Shown piece after piece: positions 45,193 through 57,649 of a stretch of 64,000 nt of DNA. Source of the stretch: Escallonia rubra (Eukaryota > Streptophyta > Magnoliopsida > Escalloniales > Escalloniaceae). The notes under the pieces are model-generated. The model searched no databases. It worked only from the letters and a program-made list of their open reading frames with translations, and was not told where the DNA came from. Every line of letters begins with the position of its first letter. Position 1 is the stretch's first letter. Where the stretch lies: NCBI GenBank assembly GCA_033065855.1, contig JAVXUO010001798.1, forward strand, positions 1 through 64,000, written 5' to 3'. The translations under genes and the position numbers were made by a program.

Positions 45193-47858
45193 TGTCACGA
45201 CCTAAACCCATGGGTGAGCCCTTGAAATAGATCCGTGACCGGCCGCAAGCCCATTCGAACATCCAACCAGGGCTCTGCCAGGCCTTACTACAACCTGTAC
45301 TCAAAATTCATTCTAACATGCAAAATTTTGTAATAATAAGTTGCCTATCAAGAGCCTCACTTAGAAATTTCAAATACTCTCATAAATAACTTCAATTACA
45401 TGATTAACTCTATGGAGATCAATGCTTCAACCGATTCTCTGAGACATAAAATTTATACTACACTATAATTTAAATATTAGCGATTGCTCTACCTTATGTC
45501 CCTAACTACCATCTCCCTCGAGTCCGACCTCGTTTCCCTCATGGATGTCGATTTCATCTAAGTGATCACGTGAAAACATTTATAAAAGAGTGAGCTGGGA
45601 GGCCCAGTAAGTACACATACCATATCCATAAAATAGGTTTTGGGGTTTATAAAACATGCCATGATTTCTTCGATTTAAAACTGGTAAACATTTTTACAAG
45701 AGATACTATACGTATAAATACTTTGTGAAAGCAATTCATCCAAGATTCTCAGAACCGAAGTACGACATCAAGAAGGCTCATTAACAACTATCACAGTTCA
45801 TCATAACTTAGATATGCTGCGGTCAGTGTACAATCCCCCAGACAACGGCCCACAATCCCTACTCCACCCGGGATAAATATTATTCAGTCAGGGTACAAAC
45901 CCCCCCCCCCCCACCCGATTAGGGCCAACAATCCCTCATCTGCCCGAGATACATATTATTGTAGACGCATGGGCAAACCACGAGTCACAGTACTGTACAT
46001 CAACGTATCGTCCCATCAATTAAGATCCGCAATCCAACTTTCTCTCATGGATATGGGGAACAACAACCAAGCTAGGAACATCATGGCACTCGACATAAGC
46101 CAACTTTAAAACAGCTACACGTAGAAACATTCCACGACATTTTTAATTCATTTTTCTTATCAAACCAATTTCAGAGCAGCAGAAGTATAACAAATACTTA
46201 AAACTTTGATTTGGTAAAATCACGTATACATATACAATATTGAAAAATAGGTTGTACGGAGGAACATGGCAATAATACTTACATGGAAAGCTAAGCGGTT
46301 CTGATTCTTGTTCCCAAGTCTGCCCTAGCTCTTGTCTATCGAAATCTAAACAATAAACCATGCAGATGTTTTTTATTACTGCCCAATCATGCTTAGCTGC
46401 TAAATATTTTCAAAGTACGTGTAATTATTAAAATGCCCCCAAGCTTGTGCCAAATTACCAAAATACCCACAATGCCTAACGTACCACTACACCCCCAAAA
46501 TAACTCAAACACTCTTTTAAACGATTAGGTGGGTTTTCTGGAAAAGAAAAAATGACCTTTCTGGAAATTTTTCGTTCGGAACCCTAATCCACTCCTTAAA
46601 TTGAGCCTATGGATCCTATTTGAAAGTATATAAAATGGCAGCGAAATGGTGCAAAAATTCATATGCTCAAGCATCTCAGTAAGATAAGATCACTCTAAAC
46701 TTTTTGGCTAAAAATAATTTCGTTTACTATGCCAATAATTGAATTTTTAACAAAAACAAAGGGAGTTTTAGTTTCACATTTTTCTCAAATATTCTCAGTG
46801 ATGGCTTAAAAAGTTTTGGTAATGGGATGACAAGTAATTCTAGAAACTACAATTTTAAGCAAATCCTAGTTTTGTACATTGAACATTTTGAGGCAGAATC
46901 ATGACGAATCGTAGAAACTCAAAACTAAAAAGTTAAATTATACTTACTAAGGTTTTCAGAAATATAAGGTTCATTAAAACCCAACAAGTAATGACTTTTC
47001 TATAGCAAATTGAAGTGGTTGATAAACCCAACACATCTCTGTGAAGACCGGTTTTGTTCAATGGTTATTATGTAGCCTAAATACTATGGATCTCAGAAAA
47101 TTCAAAACTAACAAGTTGAAGAAGACTTTCTGAGGTTTCTAGGAATATGAATTTCACAAAAAACCAAAGAGTAGTAAATTTTCTATGACAAAATCGATGT
47201 GGCTGCCAGCAATAACAAAATTCTGGACTTCCACAGTGGATTGACTTTAAGATCATTTTCAATGTGCAAACATTGGATTCTGAGAAAACTCAAAACTAAA
47301 AGAGATATGATAAAAATCCTAATATACTCTTATCCTACTCTACAACCGCCTTCTTCTCAAACACACCCACATCTTACTCTTTGAAACACACAATATCCTA
47401 ATACTCACACCAATAATCACTGAATTCATACATAAAAAAACCTAGCTAGAACCCCTAATAACATGGTCAAGATTAAATAGGGAGGCTAGGGATTTTTACC
47501 TTGAAATCTTCTTGCCATAGATTAATTCTTCTCTAGCTCTCTAATTTACGTAAAATAAAGTGGGTGCAGAAGCTTGGACGGCTGCCCCACGTCACTTTAA
47601 AAGACTACAAACTCTTTAGATTAATATTTAAAGAAAGTTTTTGTCAGCTAAATAAAATTCCGGGCATTCCAATCTCTGCACCTCATTAATTTGCAACTTA
47701 ATAGCACTATAATTTGTTGCTACAGGTCACAATCAATATAGCTGGCGATAATGGTCGCCAAAGACTCCAATTAATGTATATTACTATGGGTGCCGCTAAA
47801 GAATTAACTAAAATTCTAGGATTCACGGTAAACCATATTCTTGGTGCATGGTATTACA
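45193..47858 (-). repeat. Element 5 3' LTR (2666 bp)
   Basis: It aligns with 50679-54688 after removal of the MULE. It preserves the uninterrupted AATTCATTCTAACATGC (about 45307), which is the empty site of MULE copy 3. Internal repeats around CAATCCCTACTCCAC and CAATCCCTCATCTGCC occur at about 45850-45960. A poly-C run is at about 45900-45911. Confidence 0.88.
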
Positions 47859-48108
47859 TTATTTTCTCCTTAAAAAAAATCGTACTCGAAATTTGGTGTT
47901 CCTTAGATTACTGCTCTTTAACCATGACTGATCTCCGGTATCTGTCATCATAACACCTCAAGTGGTCACACGGTCGGCAACAATCCATATCCAATTTCAA
48001 GTGACTTACAATGTATATGAGCTAAACACCTCAAAGTACCGGGCTATTTAATTCACGCAGTCTCAATTATCAATATTCTTAAGTCACAAGCTCATCCATA
48101 CAGGAAAT

Positions 48109-49929
48109 TAGAGGTGTCAATGGGCCGGGCTTGGGCCGGCCCAGCCCGAGCCTAGCGGGCCAGCTGAGAAAATGGGCATGGCTGAGGGTTGGGGAACCGG
48201 GCCGGGCCAGAGAAGAGGGGTATCTAGGCCCAGTCCAAGCCCTGGCCCTAGGCCCAATATTTAGGGCCGGGTCGGGCCCGGGCCCAACAATTCTTTTTCC
48301 CAAAAATTCTTATTATTCATTTTCGAAATCCTGAGATTATTCCTTAAGGCCATTTGACACTTCACCCACTTCATGGAATTAAATTTAGAATTCAATTCAC
48401 CTTTTTTTGTTTGAAACAAAAAGAAATTTAAATTACATAATTTTTATTTCTGTTTAGAACACATATAAAATGAACATGTGATAATTTTTTTTATAATTAT
48501 TCCATTGGCTTGTGATGCAGAACACAAAGCAAAAGTCTATAACAGAAACATTAAAGGGCTAATTACACCTATATCCCTGAGATTTGGGGGTAATTACACG
48601 CGATGACACAAAGTTTCAAAATGTAACATACGTGACCAAAAACGTTAAACAAAGTATCACTTTTATCCAACCTTCAGTATTCCGTCCAAAAAATGTAATT
48701 TTCGTCATTACGTATTTTGAAAATAGCAATACTACCCCTGTTGATATCATAATTTTCTCTCTCCACAATTTAAACCCTAAATCTGAAGTCACCGCCGGCA
48801 GCCCCCCTCCGCCACCCAACGCCGCCAGCAGCCCCTCTCCCCCGCCCCACCACGCCGGCAGCCCCACCATCCTACAGAACCACCCCACCATGCCGACAAG
48901 CCCCTTGGCAAACCCAAGCTGCCGAGACGCATGGGAAGGAGACAGATCTGGCCATTGCAAGCCCATCGTGGTGGTGATGGCGCTGCCTTGCTGGTGGTCA
49001 CGGTGGCGCGCATCTCGAAGGAGGAGGCCGGTGTCACGACGCAGCTCGGTGGGGATGTTTGCGATCTTGGACGGCGCGGGGTACGGAGGTAGGTCGCGGC
49101 GGTGATGGTGGCGACAGGCAGATCGGGAGTGAGACCGCGATCTTGCGGCGCCGGTGCCTCGCCGGAGGGCCTGCTACTGCGGCCTGCTACTGCGCTGATC
49201 GGGGGTTATGGGCATGACGGGGTGGGCGGGTGACGGGGAAGGGGGAGGCAGACGGCGTGGGGGTGGGGGGTGTGGGGAGAGGAAGAGGCAGACGGCGTTG
49301 GGGGGGTGGGGGGGGGGGCCGGGTGTGGGGAGAAGAGGAATAAACAGTAAATTAATTGGGTAATTTATTTTAAAGTCAGGGGCAATCAAGTCTTTTTGTC
49401 AAAACCGTTAAGTATTTTTGTATTCCGTTTGTCAATGGACATAAGTGTTACATTTTGAAACTTTGTGTCCTCGGGTGTAATTACCCCCAAACCTCAGGGA
49501 TATAGGTGTAATTAGCCCAACATTAATGAAAGCCCACTCAGAAATCATCAAAAACACGTCAACGTCACACATACACCGACACTTCACTGTGTATGTTAAA
49601 CAAAATACTTATCATATGAATTCAATAACACCTCCAAAACTATTAATTTAACTAAAAAGATCCAAAATGTCAAAAAGATGAAAATGTAATAAAATGGACT
49701 TCAAAAAAATAGAAAAATATATAATGGGGGGGGGGGCAATGGGCCGGGGCCGGGGCCGGGGCAAAATCGGGCCAAACCTGGGCCTTTTTAGGGCCGGGCC
49801 AAAAACGAGCCATTTTAGGGCAGAGCCAGGCTCGGGCCCATTTCCCAAATATTTTGGCCTGGCCCTCGACCTATGGACCCGGGCCACACTATTCACCCTC
49901 AAGGGCCGGTCTGGCCTTTGAGACTTGGA
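48109..49929. mobile_element. hAT-like non-autonomous element, GGGCC-rich ends, with MULE inside
   Basis: The left end TAGAGGTGTCAATGGGCCGG and the right end, rich in GGGCCGG and ending TTTGAGACTTGGA, are roughly inverted. This GAGGTGTCAA...GGGCCGGGCC type is common in plant hAT MITE-like elements. The TIR is imperfect and I could not find a clean 8-bp duplication, so the ends are approximate. It lies in the internal region of element 5 and contains MULE copy 2. Confidence 0.5.
48556..49518. mobile_element. MULE-type element, copy 2
   Basis: 963 bp. About 72-bp inverted termini begin GGGCTAATTACACCTATATC and run to AAAATGTAACA. Flanking 9-mers are AACATTAAA (48547-48555) and AACATTAAT (49519-49527). 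The interior is GC-rich (CCGCC/GGCGG) with no transposase and short ORFs on both strands only. Confidence 0.85.
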
Positions 49930-50662
49930 TAGTACAAGCTCTCCCCGTTATAAGAAATTCGGCCTCGAGTTTCATAATTCTTACAACATCTACGCACTAC
50001 GTTTCCATTATGCTAGCCAGGCAAACACCACCCAAACTGCACCAAATTTCATGCCCACGAATACTAAAACATAACAATTTACTTCCAAATCGTAGCGTCA
50101 AACTCAACCCTATCATATTATTATACTTGCGTTCTAACGGTTCCAGAACCTCAAGAACCGATGACGTCAATATTTAAAGTTTAGTTCTTATTCCAAGTAT
50201 GCTATAAGATTCGAGACCTATGTTCACAAGATTTTTAACTAACTACATTCAAAATACATTATCACGTTTAACCAGTTCCAAAAGAAAACTTTTCGTCAAT
50301 TTCCATTGTCTCTAACCTCGAGAGAAAACGTCACCTTTGTAAGTCTCAAGCTCTCTAAAATTGGAACATGTAAACCACATAATTGCATAATCTCTATCTA
50401 GCTATTACGATACATGTTACTCTACAACCTTGGCTAGGATTCTGACAATTAGAAATATATCCTCCCACTATCATGAGCTAACTTCATCCTTATAAAAAAA
50501 ATCCTTATAATGGTTCATATAACCTTCAAAACGCAAGTCAAAACACCAATCACAATCATGGAAACTTCGAGCATTTCACCACATTACAGAATTCATCACT
50601 TAGGATGCTATAACCTAACCAGCAGGATCATTACCTAAATTTTAATATCCCAAAACTGTAAA

Positions 50663-50674
50663 CCTCTCATACCA
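50663..50674 (-). promoter_or_regulatory. Primer-binding site of element 5 (decayed)
   Basis: Minus-strand TGGTATGAGAGG lies four bases inside the LTR end; two mismatches to the iMet-type PBS. Confidence 0.7.
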
Positions 50675-50678
50675 TTCA

Positions 50679-53600
50679 TGTGACGACCAAAACCCATGGG
50701 TGAGCCCATGAGCTAGATCCGTAACAGGCCGCAGGCCCATTCGAACATCCACCCAAGGTTCTGCCAGGCCTTACTACAACCTGTACTCAAAATTCATTCT
50801 AGGGCTAATTACACTTATGTCCCTGAGGTTTGGGGGTAATTACACTCAAGGACACAAAGTTTCAAAATGTAACACTTATGTCCATCGACAAACGGAACCC
50901 TAAAAATCTTAACGGTTTTAATGAAAAGACTGTATTGCCCCTGAGTTAGAACCTTATTTTTTTTAATGCCATTACTTAAATCAAGGCTGTTTTTTAATGC
51001 CATTACTCTTAACCCCCCCCCCCCCTCACCTGCATCCCCCTTCCCCGTCACCCACCCACCCATTCTTCCTCCCCTTCCCCAGCGCCGCACAGCCACCAAG
51101 ACTTCCCTTCGCCCACCCATTCGGCAGCCACCTCTGTTAGACCACGCCGCCAGCAGCCCCCTTCCTCGCCCAACCCCGTCGCAACCCCCTCCCTTAACCA
51201 ACCCCATCGCAATGCCGCAACGTCGGAGGTTGGTCTTAACCGTGGTGGTCAAACAGGATGAAACCCGAAGTCGGCGACGATGGTCGTCCTCCGACAACCG
51301 GTGGATCTGGTCGACGGGTTAGATCTTAATCGTGGCCTCAACCAACCCCGCGCAACGCCACAGCGTCGGAGGTTGGTCTTAACCGTGGCCTGGTTTGACG
51401 CGGGTTAGATTTGGTCGGCGGCGAGGGGCCGAAATGGCCTGTGTTTCCGACGACCGATTCAGCAAAAAATTACTTTTGTACAGGGGCTGCTGCCGACGGC
51501 GGGGGCGGGGGAGGGAGGCGACGGCCGGCGGGGACAGTCAGGGATACCCTAATTAGAAAACCCTAATATGCCAATTAAGCTTTCAAGAAAATACTAATTT
51601 GCAAATTAGGATTTCAAGAAAATCCTAATTTAAAAATTAGGGTTTCAAGAATATCCTAATTTGCAAATTACAGTTTCAAGAATATACTAAAACTAAAACT
51701 GATAAATAAATCATATATAATAATAAACAGATATTTTTCAATATATACAGTACAAGGGGTAGTATCGTCATTTTAAAAATATATAATGATGACATCATAC
51801 AAAAAATACAATTTTTGGATGGAACCCTAACGGATGGACACGGCTGATACATTTTAAAATTGTTTGGTCACGGAATGTTACATTTTGAAACTCGTTGTCC
51901 TTGACTGTAATTATACCCAAACCTCAGGGATATAAGTGTAATTTGCCCTTCATTCTAACTTGCAAAATTCTATAGCAATAAGTTAGCCATCAAGAGCCAC
52001 ACTTAGAAATTTCCACAACTGTCATAAATAACTTCAAATACATAATTAACTCTATGGAGATCAATGCTCCAACCAATTGCTCTAAGAAGGCTTGTGTCCC
52101 TAACGACCATCTTTCGCGAGTCTGACCTCGTTTCCCTCATAGGTATCGGTTTTATCTAAGTGATACGTGAAAACATTTATAAAAGAGTGAGCGGGGGCCC
52201 AGTAAGTACACATGCCATATTCATAAAAAAAGGTTTTGGGGTTTATAAACATGCCATCGTTTCTTCAATTTAAAACTGGTAAACATTTTAACAAGAGATA
52301 CAATACATATAACTACTTTATGAAATTAATTTATCCAAGATTTTCATAACCAGAGTATGACATCAAGAAGGCTCATTAACAACTATCACAGTTCATCATA
52401 ACTCAGGTATGCTGCGGTCAACGTACAACCCCCCGACTAAGGCCCACAATCCCTACTCCACTTGGAATAAATATTCTTGGGTCATGGTACAAGCCCCCCC
52501 TGATTAGGGCTCAAACTCCCTCATCTGCCCGGGATACATATTATTGTGGACGCATGGGTGAACCACGAGTAACAGTACTGTACATCAATGTATCATCCCG
52601 TCGACCAGGACCCACAGTCCAACTTTCTCCCATGGATATGGGGCACAACAACCAAGCCAGGAACATCATCGCATTCAACATAAGCCAACTTTAAAACAAC
52701 TACACGTAGAAACATTCCACGGTATTTTTAATTCATTTTTCTTATCAAACCAATTTCAGAGCAGCAGAAGTATAACAAATACAAAAAACTTTAATTTGGT
52801 AAAATCACGAATACATATACATATATTGAAAAATAGGTTGTACGAAAAAACATGGCACGAGTACTTACATGGATAGCTAAGCGGTTCTAGTTCTTGTTCC
52901 CAAGCCTGTCCTACCTCTTGTCTATCAGAATCTAAACAATAAACCATACGAATGTTATTTATTTTCACTCAATCATGACTAGTTGCTAAATTTCTCCCAA
53001 GTGCGTGAAATTACCAAAATGCCCCCAGACTTGTGTCAAATTACCAAAACACCCCCAATGCCTAACATACCACAACACCCCCAAAAATAACTCAAAACAC
53101 TCTTGTAAATGACTAGGTGGGTTTTCCTGAAAATAGTGACCTTTTCTGAGAATTTTCCGTTCAGAACCATAATCTGCTCTTTAAATTGAACGCTATGGAT
53201 CATATTTCAAAAGTATCTAAAACGATAATGGAATGCTGTAAAATTTCATATGCTCAAGCATAATTAATTCAAAAAACCTATTTTCAAATCACTGTAAAAT
53301 TTTTGGCTAAAAATAATTTTGTTTTCTAAGCCAATTAATTCAAAAAACCTATTTTCAAAATAAAATAATTTCAGCCCTTTGCATGCCCAGAAAAAATCTC
53401 AGAAAATTCTACATTGGATGTTTCACAAAAATAAGGGTTATTTTAGTTTTACATTTTGTCAAATATGCTCAACAATGGCTTAAATAGTTTTGGCAATTGA
53501 CTGATAAGTAATTATAGAAACAACAATTTTTAGCAAATCATAGTTTTGTACATTGAACATTTTGAGGCAGACACATGACGGATCTTAGAAAACTCAAAAC

Positions 53601-54688
53601 TACAAAGTTAAAGTATACTTACTAAGGTTTTCAGAAATATAAGGGTTTCAAAAATTCAACGAGCAATGACTTTTCTTTAACAAATCGAAATGGCTAATAA
53701 ACACAACACATATTTGTGCAGACAGGTTTCGTTCAATGGTTATTTTGGAGCCGCAATACTATAGATCTTAGAATGCTCAAAACTACGAAGTCGAAGAAGA
53801 CTTTCTGAGGTTTCAAGAAATATAAATTTCACAAAAAAACCCATGAGTAATAAATTTTCTATGACAAATCGAAATGGCTGCCTAAAATCGAAAAATTCTG
53901 GGCTTCTACAATGGATTGACTTTAAGATCGTTTTTCAATGTGCAAACATGGGATTCCCAGAAAATGCAAAACTAAAGAGTTGAAGGCGACACAATGATGT
54001 TTTCAGAAATTATAAAATCATATCAATCGGATTTGAGATAAAAGAGATATGACAAAAATCCTAACCTACTCTTGTGCTGCTCTACAACAGCCTTCTTCTC
54101 AAACACACCCACATCTCACTCTTTGAAACACACAATACCCTAACACTCATACCAATAACCACTGAATTTATACATAAGAACCTAGCGAGAACACCCAATA
54201 ACATGGCCAAGATTAAAGAGGGAGGCTTGGGATTTTTACCTTGAAATCTTCTTACCATAGCTTACTTCTTCTCTCTCTCTAATTTACGTAAAATAAAATG
54301 GCTGCAGAAGCTGAAGCTTGGATGGCCGTTCTCTAAAGGCCTCATTTATATGTGGTTGCCGTAGGTTGGAATATTTTTAAAGATCCCCCTCACACTTAAG
54401 TATTATCTCATTTCATCCACATCACTTTAAAAGACTACAAACTCTTTAGATTAAGACCAAAAAAAAGTTTGTGTCGACTAAATAAAATTTTGGGCATTCC
54501 AATCTCCCCACCTCATTAATTTGTAACTTAATAGCATTATAAATTTTCGCTGAAGGTCACAATCAATACAGCTCGCGATAATGTTCACTAAAGACTCCAA
54601 TTAATGTATATTACTACAACCGCTGCTAAAGAATTAACAAAAATTCTAGGATTCACCGTAAACCATATTCTAGGTGTGGGGTATTACA
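50679..54688 (-). repeat. Element 5 5' LTR, split by MULE copy 3
   Basis: About 2.85 kb once the MULE and one 9-bp copy are removed. The two LTRs share most landmarks (for example GAACATTTTGAGGCAGA and TACATGGA(A/T)AGCTAAGCGGTTCT) but differ at many places, so this insertion is clearly older than element 1. Confidence 0.87.
50802..51948. mobile_element. MULE-type element, copy 3 (inverted relative to copies 1 and 2)
   Basis: 1147 bp, starting GGGCTAATTACACTTATGTC and ending GTGTAATTTGCCC. A perfect 9-bp TSD, TTCATTCTA, occurs at 50793-50801 and 51949-51957; the paralogous LTR at about 45307 has a single TTCATTCTA, proving insertion. The internal block AACGGTTTTAATGAAAAGAC lies on the left here but on the right in the other two copies. 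The interior is GC-rich; no transposase. Confidence 0.92.
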
Positions 54689-54693
54689 AATAG

Positions 54694-57101
54694 TCCCTAG
54701 GGTGTTCCCGTTGGCTATTAAGATGGCAAGGGGCAGGCATTGTGGTTTTGGCCCCTATATACCTAGGCATATTATATTCATGGCTAAACCAGTTTTTCAT
54801 CGACGAGAAGTGATCGTTTGTGTGGTATCAAGTGTCGACTTACATAAACTGGACGTTCCTTCAGCAGTACTTGTATGAGTGTTAAATGGATTATAACCAT
54901 CCAGATATCCCTAGGTGCATCCCACTCCGCTGATGGGAATTGTGATGCGGTTTGGCATGCTACCGCGGTAAGTGGCCATGCCGTATGGTGGCAGGCGAGC
55001 AACAGGAAGCCTCGGTGTGAGTTAGCTAGGGTGTTGGACAGGCGAGATGAGTCATTGCATGCATATAAACAAAAATGCATTCGTTGTTTGGGGACTCATC
55101 TGTGACTGCATTTAGAGGACATCCAGACATTGTTGGCTAGGAAACTAAGTTGACAGAGGGGCAAATGGCTCTATTGGTAGCCTACTTCCCAGGGTGGTTT
55201 TTGTGTTGACTTATGATGGCTGGAATCCAGCGAGGACGGGATACTACGTAGAGAGGTACAACTCAGACCACCTATCATTGGCTTTCGGATATGACCTTGA
55301 CCCTCGTGTTGGTATGATAGACTATAGAGTGTGGAGACGCCCTTTCGATATACTTTACTTGACAGAGCCCGAGAGTGGCCAGTCTCGACAGAGGATTATA
55401 GGAAGCCTGACCAGGGTGGTGAAAGTTGATTACGCGGGGTAATGGAAGTGGCTGAGGGCTGTCTGGTCAGATTGATTATTTGAGCCACCGTCCAAGAGGC
55501 ACACGATTGATGTTTTTACCGGTGACAGATGATTGGGCTTGATTTTAGCATAGAGTGCCAAGCGTCGGGATGTCTACGCTAATTGCCAGAGGTTTTGCTG
55601 CTAGCTAAGAGAGGGATATTGAGGAGGATGTCAATGAGCCTGATGATGCTGATGAGGGTACTGTCACTAAGGAGCAGACGATCCATGTGCCGAGGATACT
55701 CGGTGCCAGTAAGGGTCCCCTTTTTGACATTGAGAGTGGGGATGTTGGCGAGGGCTCAACAGGCGGGCGAGGGTACTTTGGCTGTAGGAGGACAAAGCCG
55801 AAAAGGCTGCGAAAAATACTGGATGAGTCTGACTCTACGGTAAGAATTTTTGTATTTGCCTTCTATGTATAGTTACCGTGTATTGTATCTAGCTGTGATC
55901 TAATATCTCTTTTTTTTTTGGCTTGACAGAAGTTTGATGATGGATATAGTGACGAGCATGCTGAGCCGGACTTCGAGGCTAAGGATACCGAGGCAACTGA
56001 GGAGGTCGAGATAGTAGATACCGAGGCGACCCATGTAGTGGAGCAGGTGACAAGTTATAATATAGAGCTAGACAATCGATCGAGCCCGCCACATAGTCAC
56101 CCTAGATCCGATGGTGTTGTTAAAGATGAGGTGGTAAGGCCTTCATATAGCGGCCAAATGGTTGACTTAGAGATGTTAGACACCGGGGGTGACTGGTAGA
56201 CCGTGGTAGAGAAGAATGTTCTGTTAAGGGGTTGTCAAGAGTCGGAGGAGACACATGCAGCAAGTACGGCGTCGGCACCACGGAAAGAGGCACATCTTCT
56301 GTCCTTTGTAGAGCTTCCTCAGGACACATCATAAGGATCAGCGATTGACATCAGTGCCATGCTTCTGGCAATGCATTCCAGTACTATAGGTGAGAGGGGT
56401 ACATCGGCAGTCTCTAGTCCCCCTTTCAGCTGATAGTGTGGTTACAGCCGTCGGCGATGCCATTGGTGGATCTTCGGTCGGGTAGCGAGATGGTGCCCCA
56501 TGGAGGGCATTGGATTGCCTACTGAGAACAAAAGGACTTTTTCTTCGATTTTTTAATAACAAAGAGTTTTGACTCTTTTCCTTATAATAATAATATATAA
56601 TAAAAAAATTCATTTGTGCGCCGACTAGAGATGCTTAGGGCGAGATACCCGTAGACTGTTAAGGGACCTACGACCATAAGGGGTGCGATCATTCTGAGGA
56701 TAATGTACTCTGCATTCATTGAGTGGCTAGTGGCCCTTACTGGCATGTTGACGCAGACTGAACACCGTAGCTTATATCACTTTCTTTTTTGAAGCTTGCG
56801 CCCTTTGCGATTCTCGACTTTCTGGTGGAGTGGTTGGTAGAGTATGTGAGGTCAAGAAGTCGGGGCGCTGAGGTGGTGGAAGGGCTGGACCTTGTGAGTG
56901 TTCAGGAGACCGTGATGGAGAGGCAGTAGAGAGTGCTAGACGTGGAGAACAGGAAGGCAGGTAGGGAGATGGCAGAGGTCGACAGGCCGCTAGCTGTGTT
57001 ATAGAGACGGCACGCTCAGGTGGAGGGCCTGCGGGCAATGGTGGTGAGGCAGCGTGCCAAGTGGGACGCCAAACGGTTCGGTCTACAGACACAACGATGA
57101 C
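54694..57101 (+). pseudogene. PMD-like gene, remaining exons and C-terminus
   Basis: The first exon part reads PRVFPLAIKMARGRHCGFGP, then MAKPVFHRREVIVCVVSSV. Stops near 54878 and 54897 break it. A second open stretch at 55190-55442 has VLTYDGWNPARTGYYVERYN and LSLAFGYDLDPRVG, resembling the second half of PMD proteins. An acidic region follows. A good donor (GTAAGAATT at 55840) and acceptor (TTGGCTTGACAG ending 55929) frame a 90-bp intron. The tail at about 56800-57101 is Arg/Glu/Val rich and probably coiled (VLDVENRKAGREMAEVDRPL, RAKWDAKRFGLQTQR) with stops. Homology is recognised by pattern only, so the family call needs a profile search. Confidence 0.58.
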
Positions 57102-57560
57102 ATTTGAGGCTTACAATTCTTACTATGTTGCAGTATTGTTGGATGCTCTTCCTAGATAATTTGTTCTTTGTATTTCCATGTATACATTGCGCCCTATAGT
57201 GGCCTACACACTTTTGAGTTGTATTACAACTTGACCATTTTGATATTTCTATGTGTGTTTGCTTTGCATTTGTACTTGTCTTTATGTGATGTTTATGTTT
57301 CGCTGTTCTTGAATGCATTGCAAGTGTAGGTAGCCTCAAATAGTCGTCCTGCCCACCCTTAGCAAGATACTTAATTGATAATGGCTAAAGGAAAATTGTA
57401 CAATCATTTACTAGAGTTGAGGCAAAATGATCTTTCATTGATAATATTGAGGTAAAATGCCATTACAGGAGTGAAGTGAGAACTTGTAATAAACAAAAAA
57501 GTTACAAGTCTATGAACATGTATGCATGTACAAAAATGCTATTTTTTTCTTTGTAAGCGT
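57102..57560. other. Stretch between PMD-like gene and Tat pol
   Basis: AT-rich, no ORF of note. The left part could be the 3' untranslated region of the PMD-like gene. The right part, with AAATGATCTTTCATTGATAA, resembles a noncoding tail after Tat pol read on the minus strand. No LTR start or clear polypurine tract for the Tat element was found here. Confidence 0.45.
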
Positions 57561-57649
57561 TCTAAGCTTGGGGTGGTAGGGGAACTGGGGGTGGGGGGAG
57601 GGGGGGAGAACCCATAACTGAGTATGAGTAACACTTCTTCAGATGTCGG

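Larger units (their letters stand above)
45193..54688 (-). mobile_element. Element 5: non-coding Tekay-like LTR element (minus strand)
   Basis: Perfect 5-bp TSD AATAG at 45188-45192 and 54689-54693. LTR termini on the minus strand are TGTAATACC and GGTCGT(G/C)ACA. 3' LTR 45193-47858; internal 47859-50678; 5' LTR 50679-54688 with a MULE. The internal region without its insertions is only about 1 kb, and it contains no gag or pol. The LTR sequence is related to element 4's (shared GGGCCCAGTAA, CACGACC start). It must move, if at all, using proteins of an autonomous relative. Confidence 0.88.

Noticed and set aside
48584..49105. 173-codon ORF in MULE copy 2
   Set aside because: It starts inside the TIR and runs through CCG repeats; no recognisable domain.
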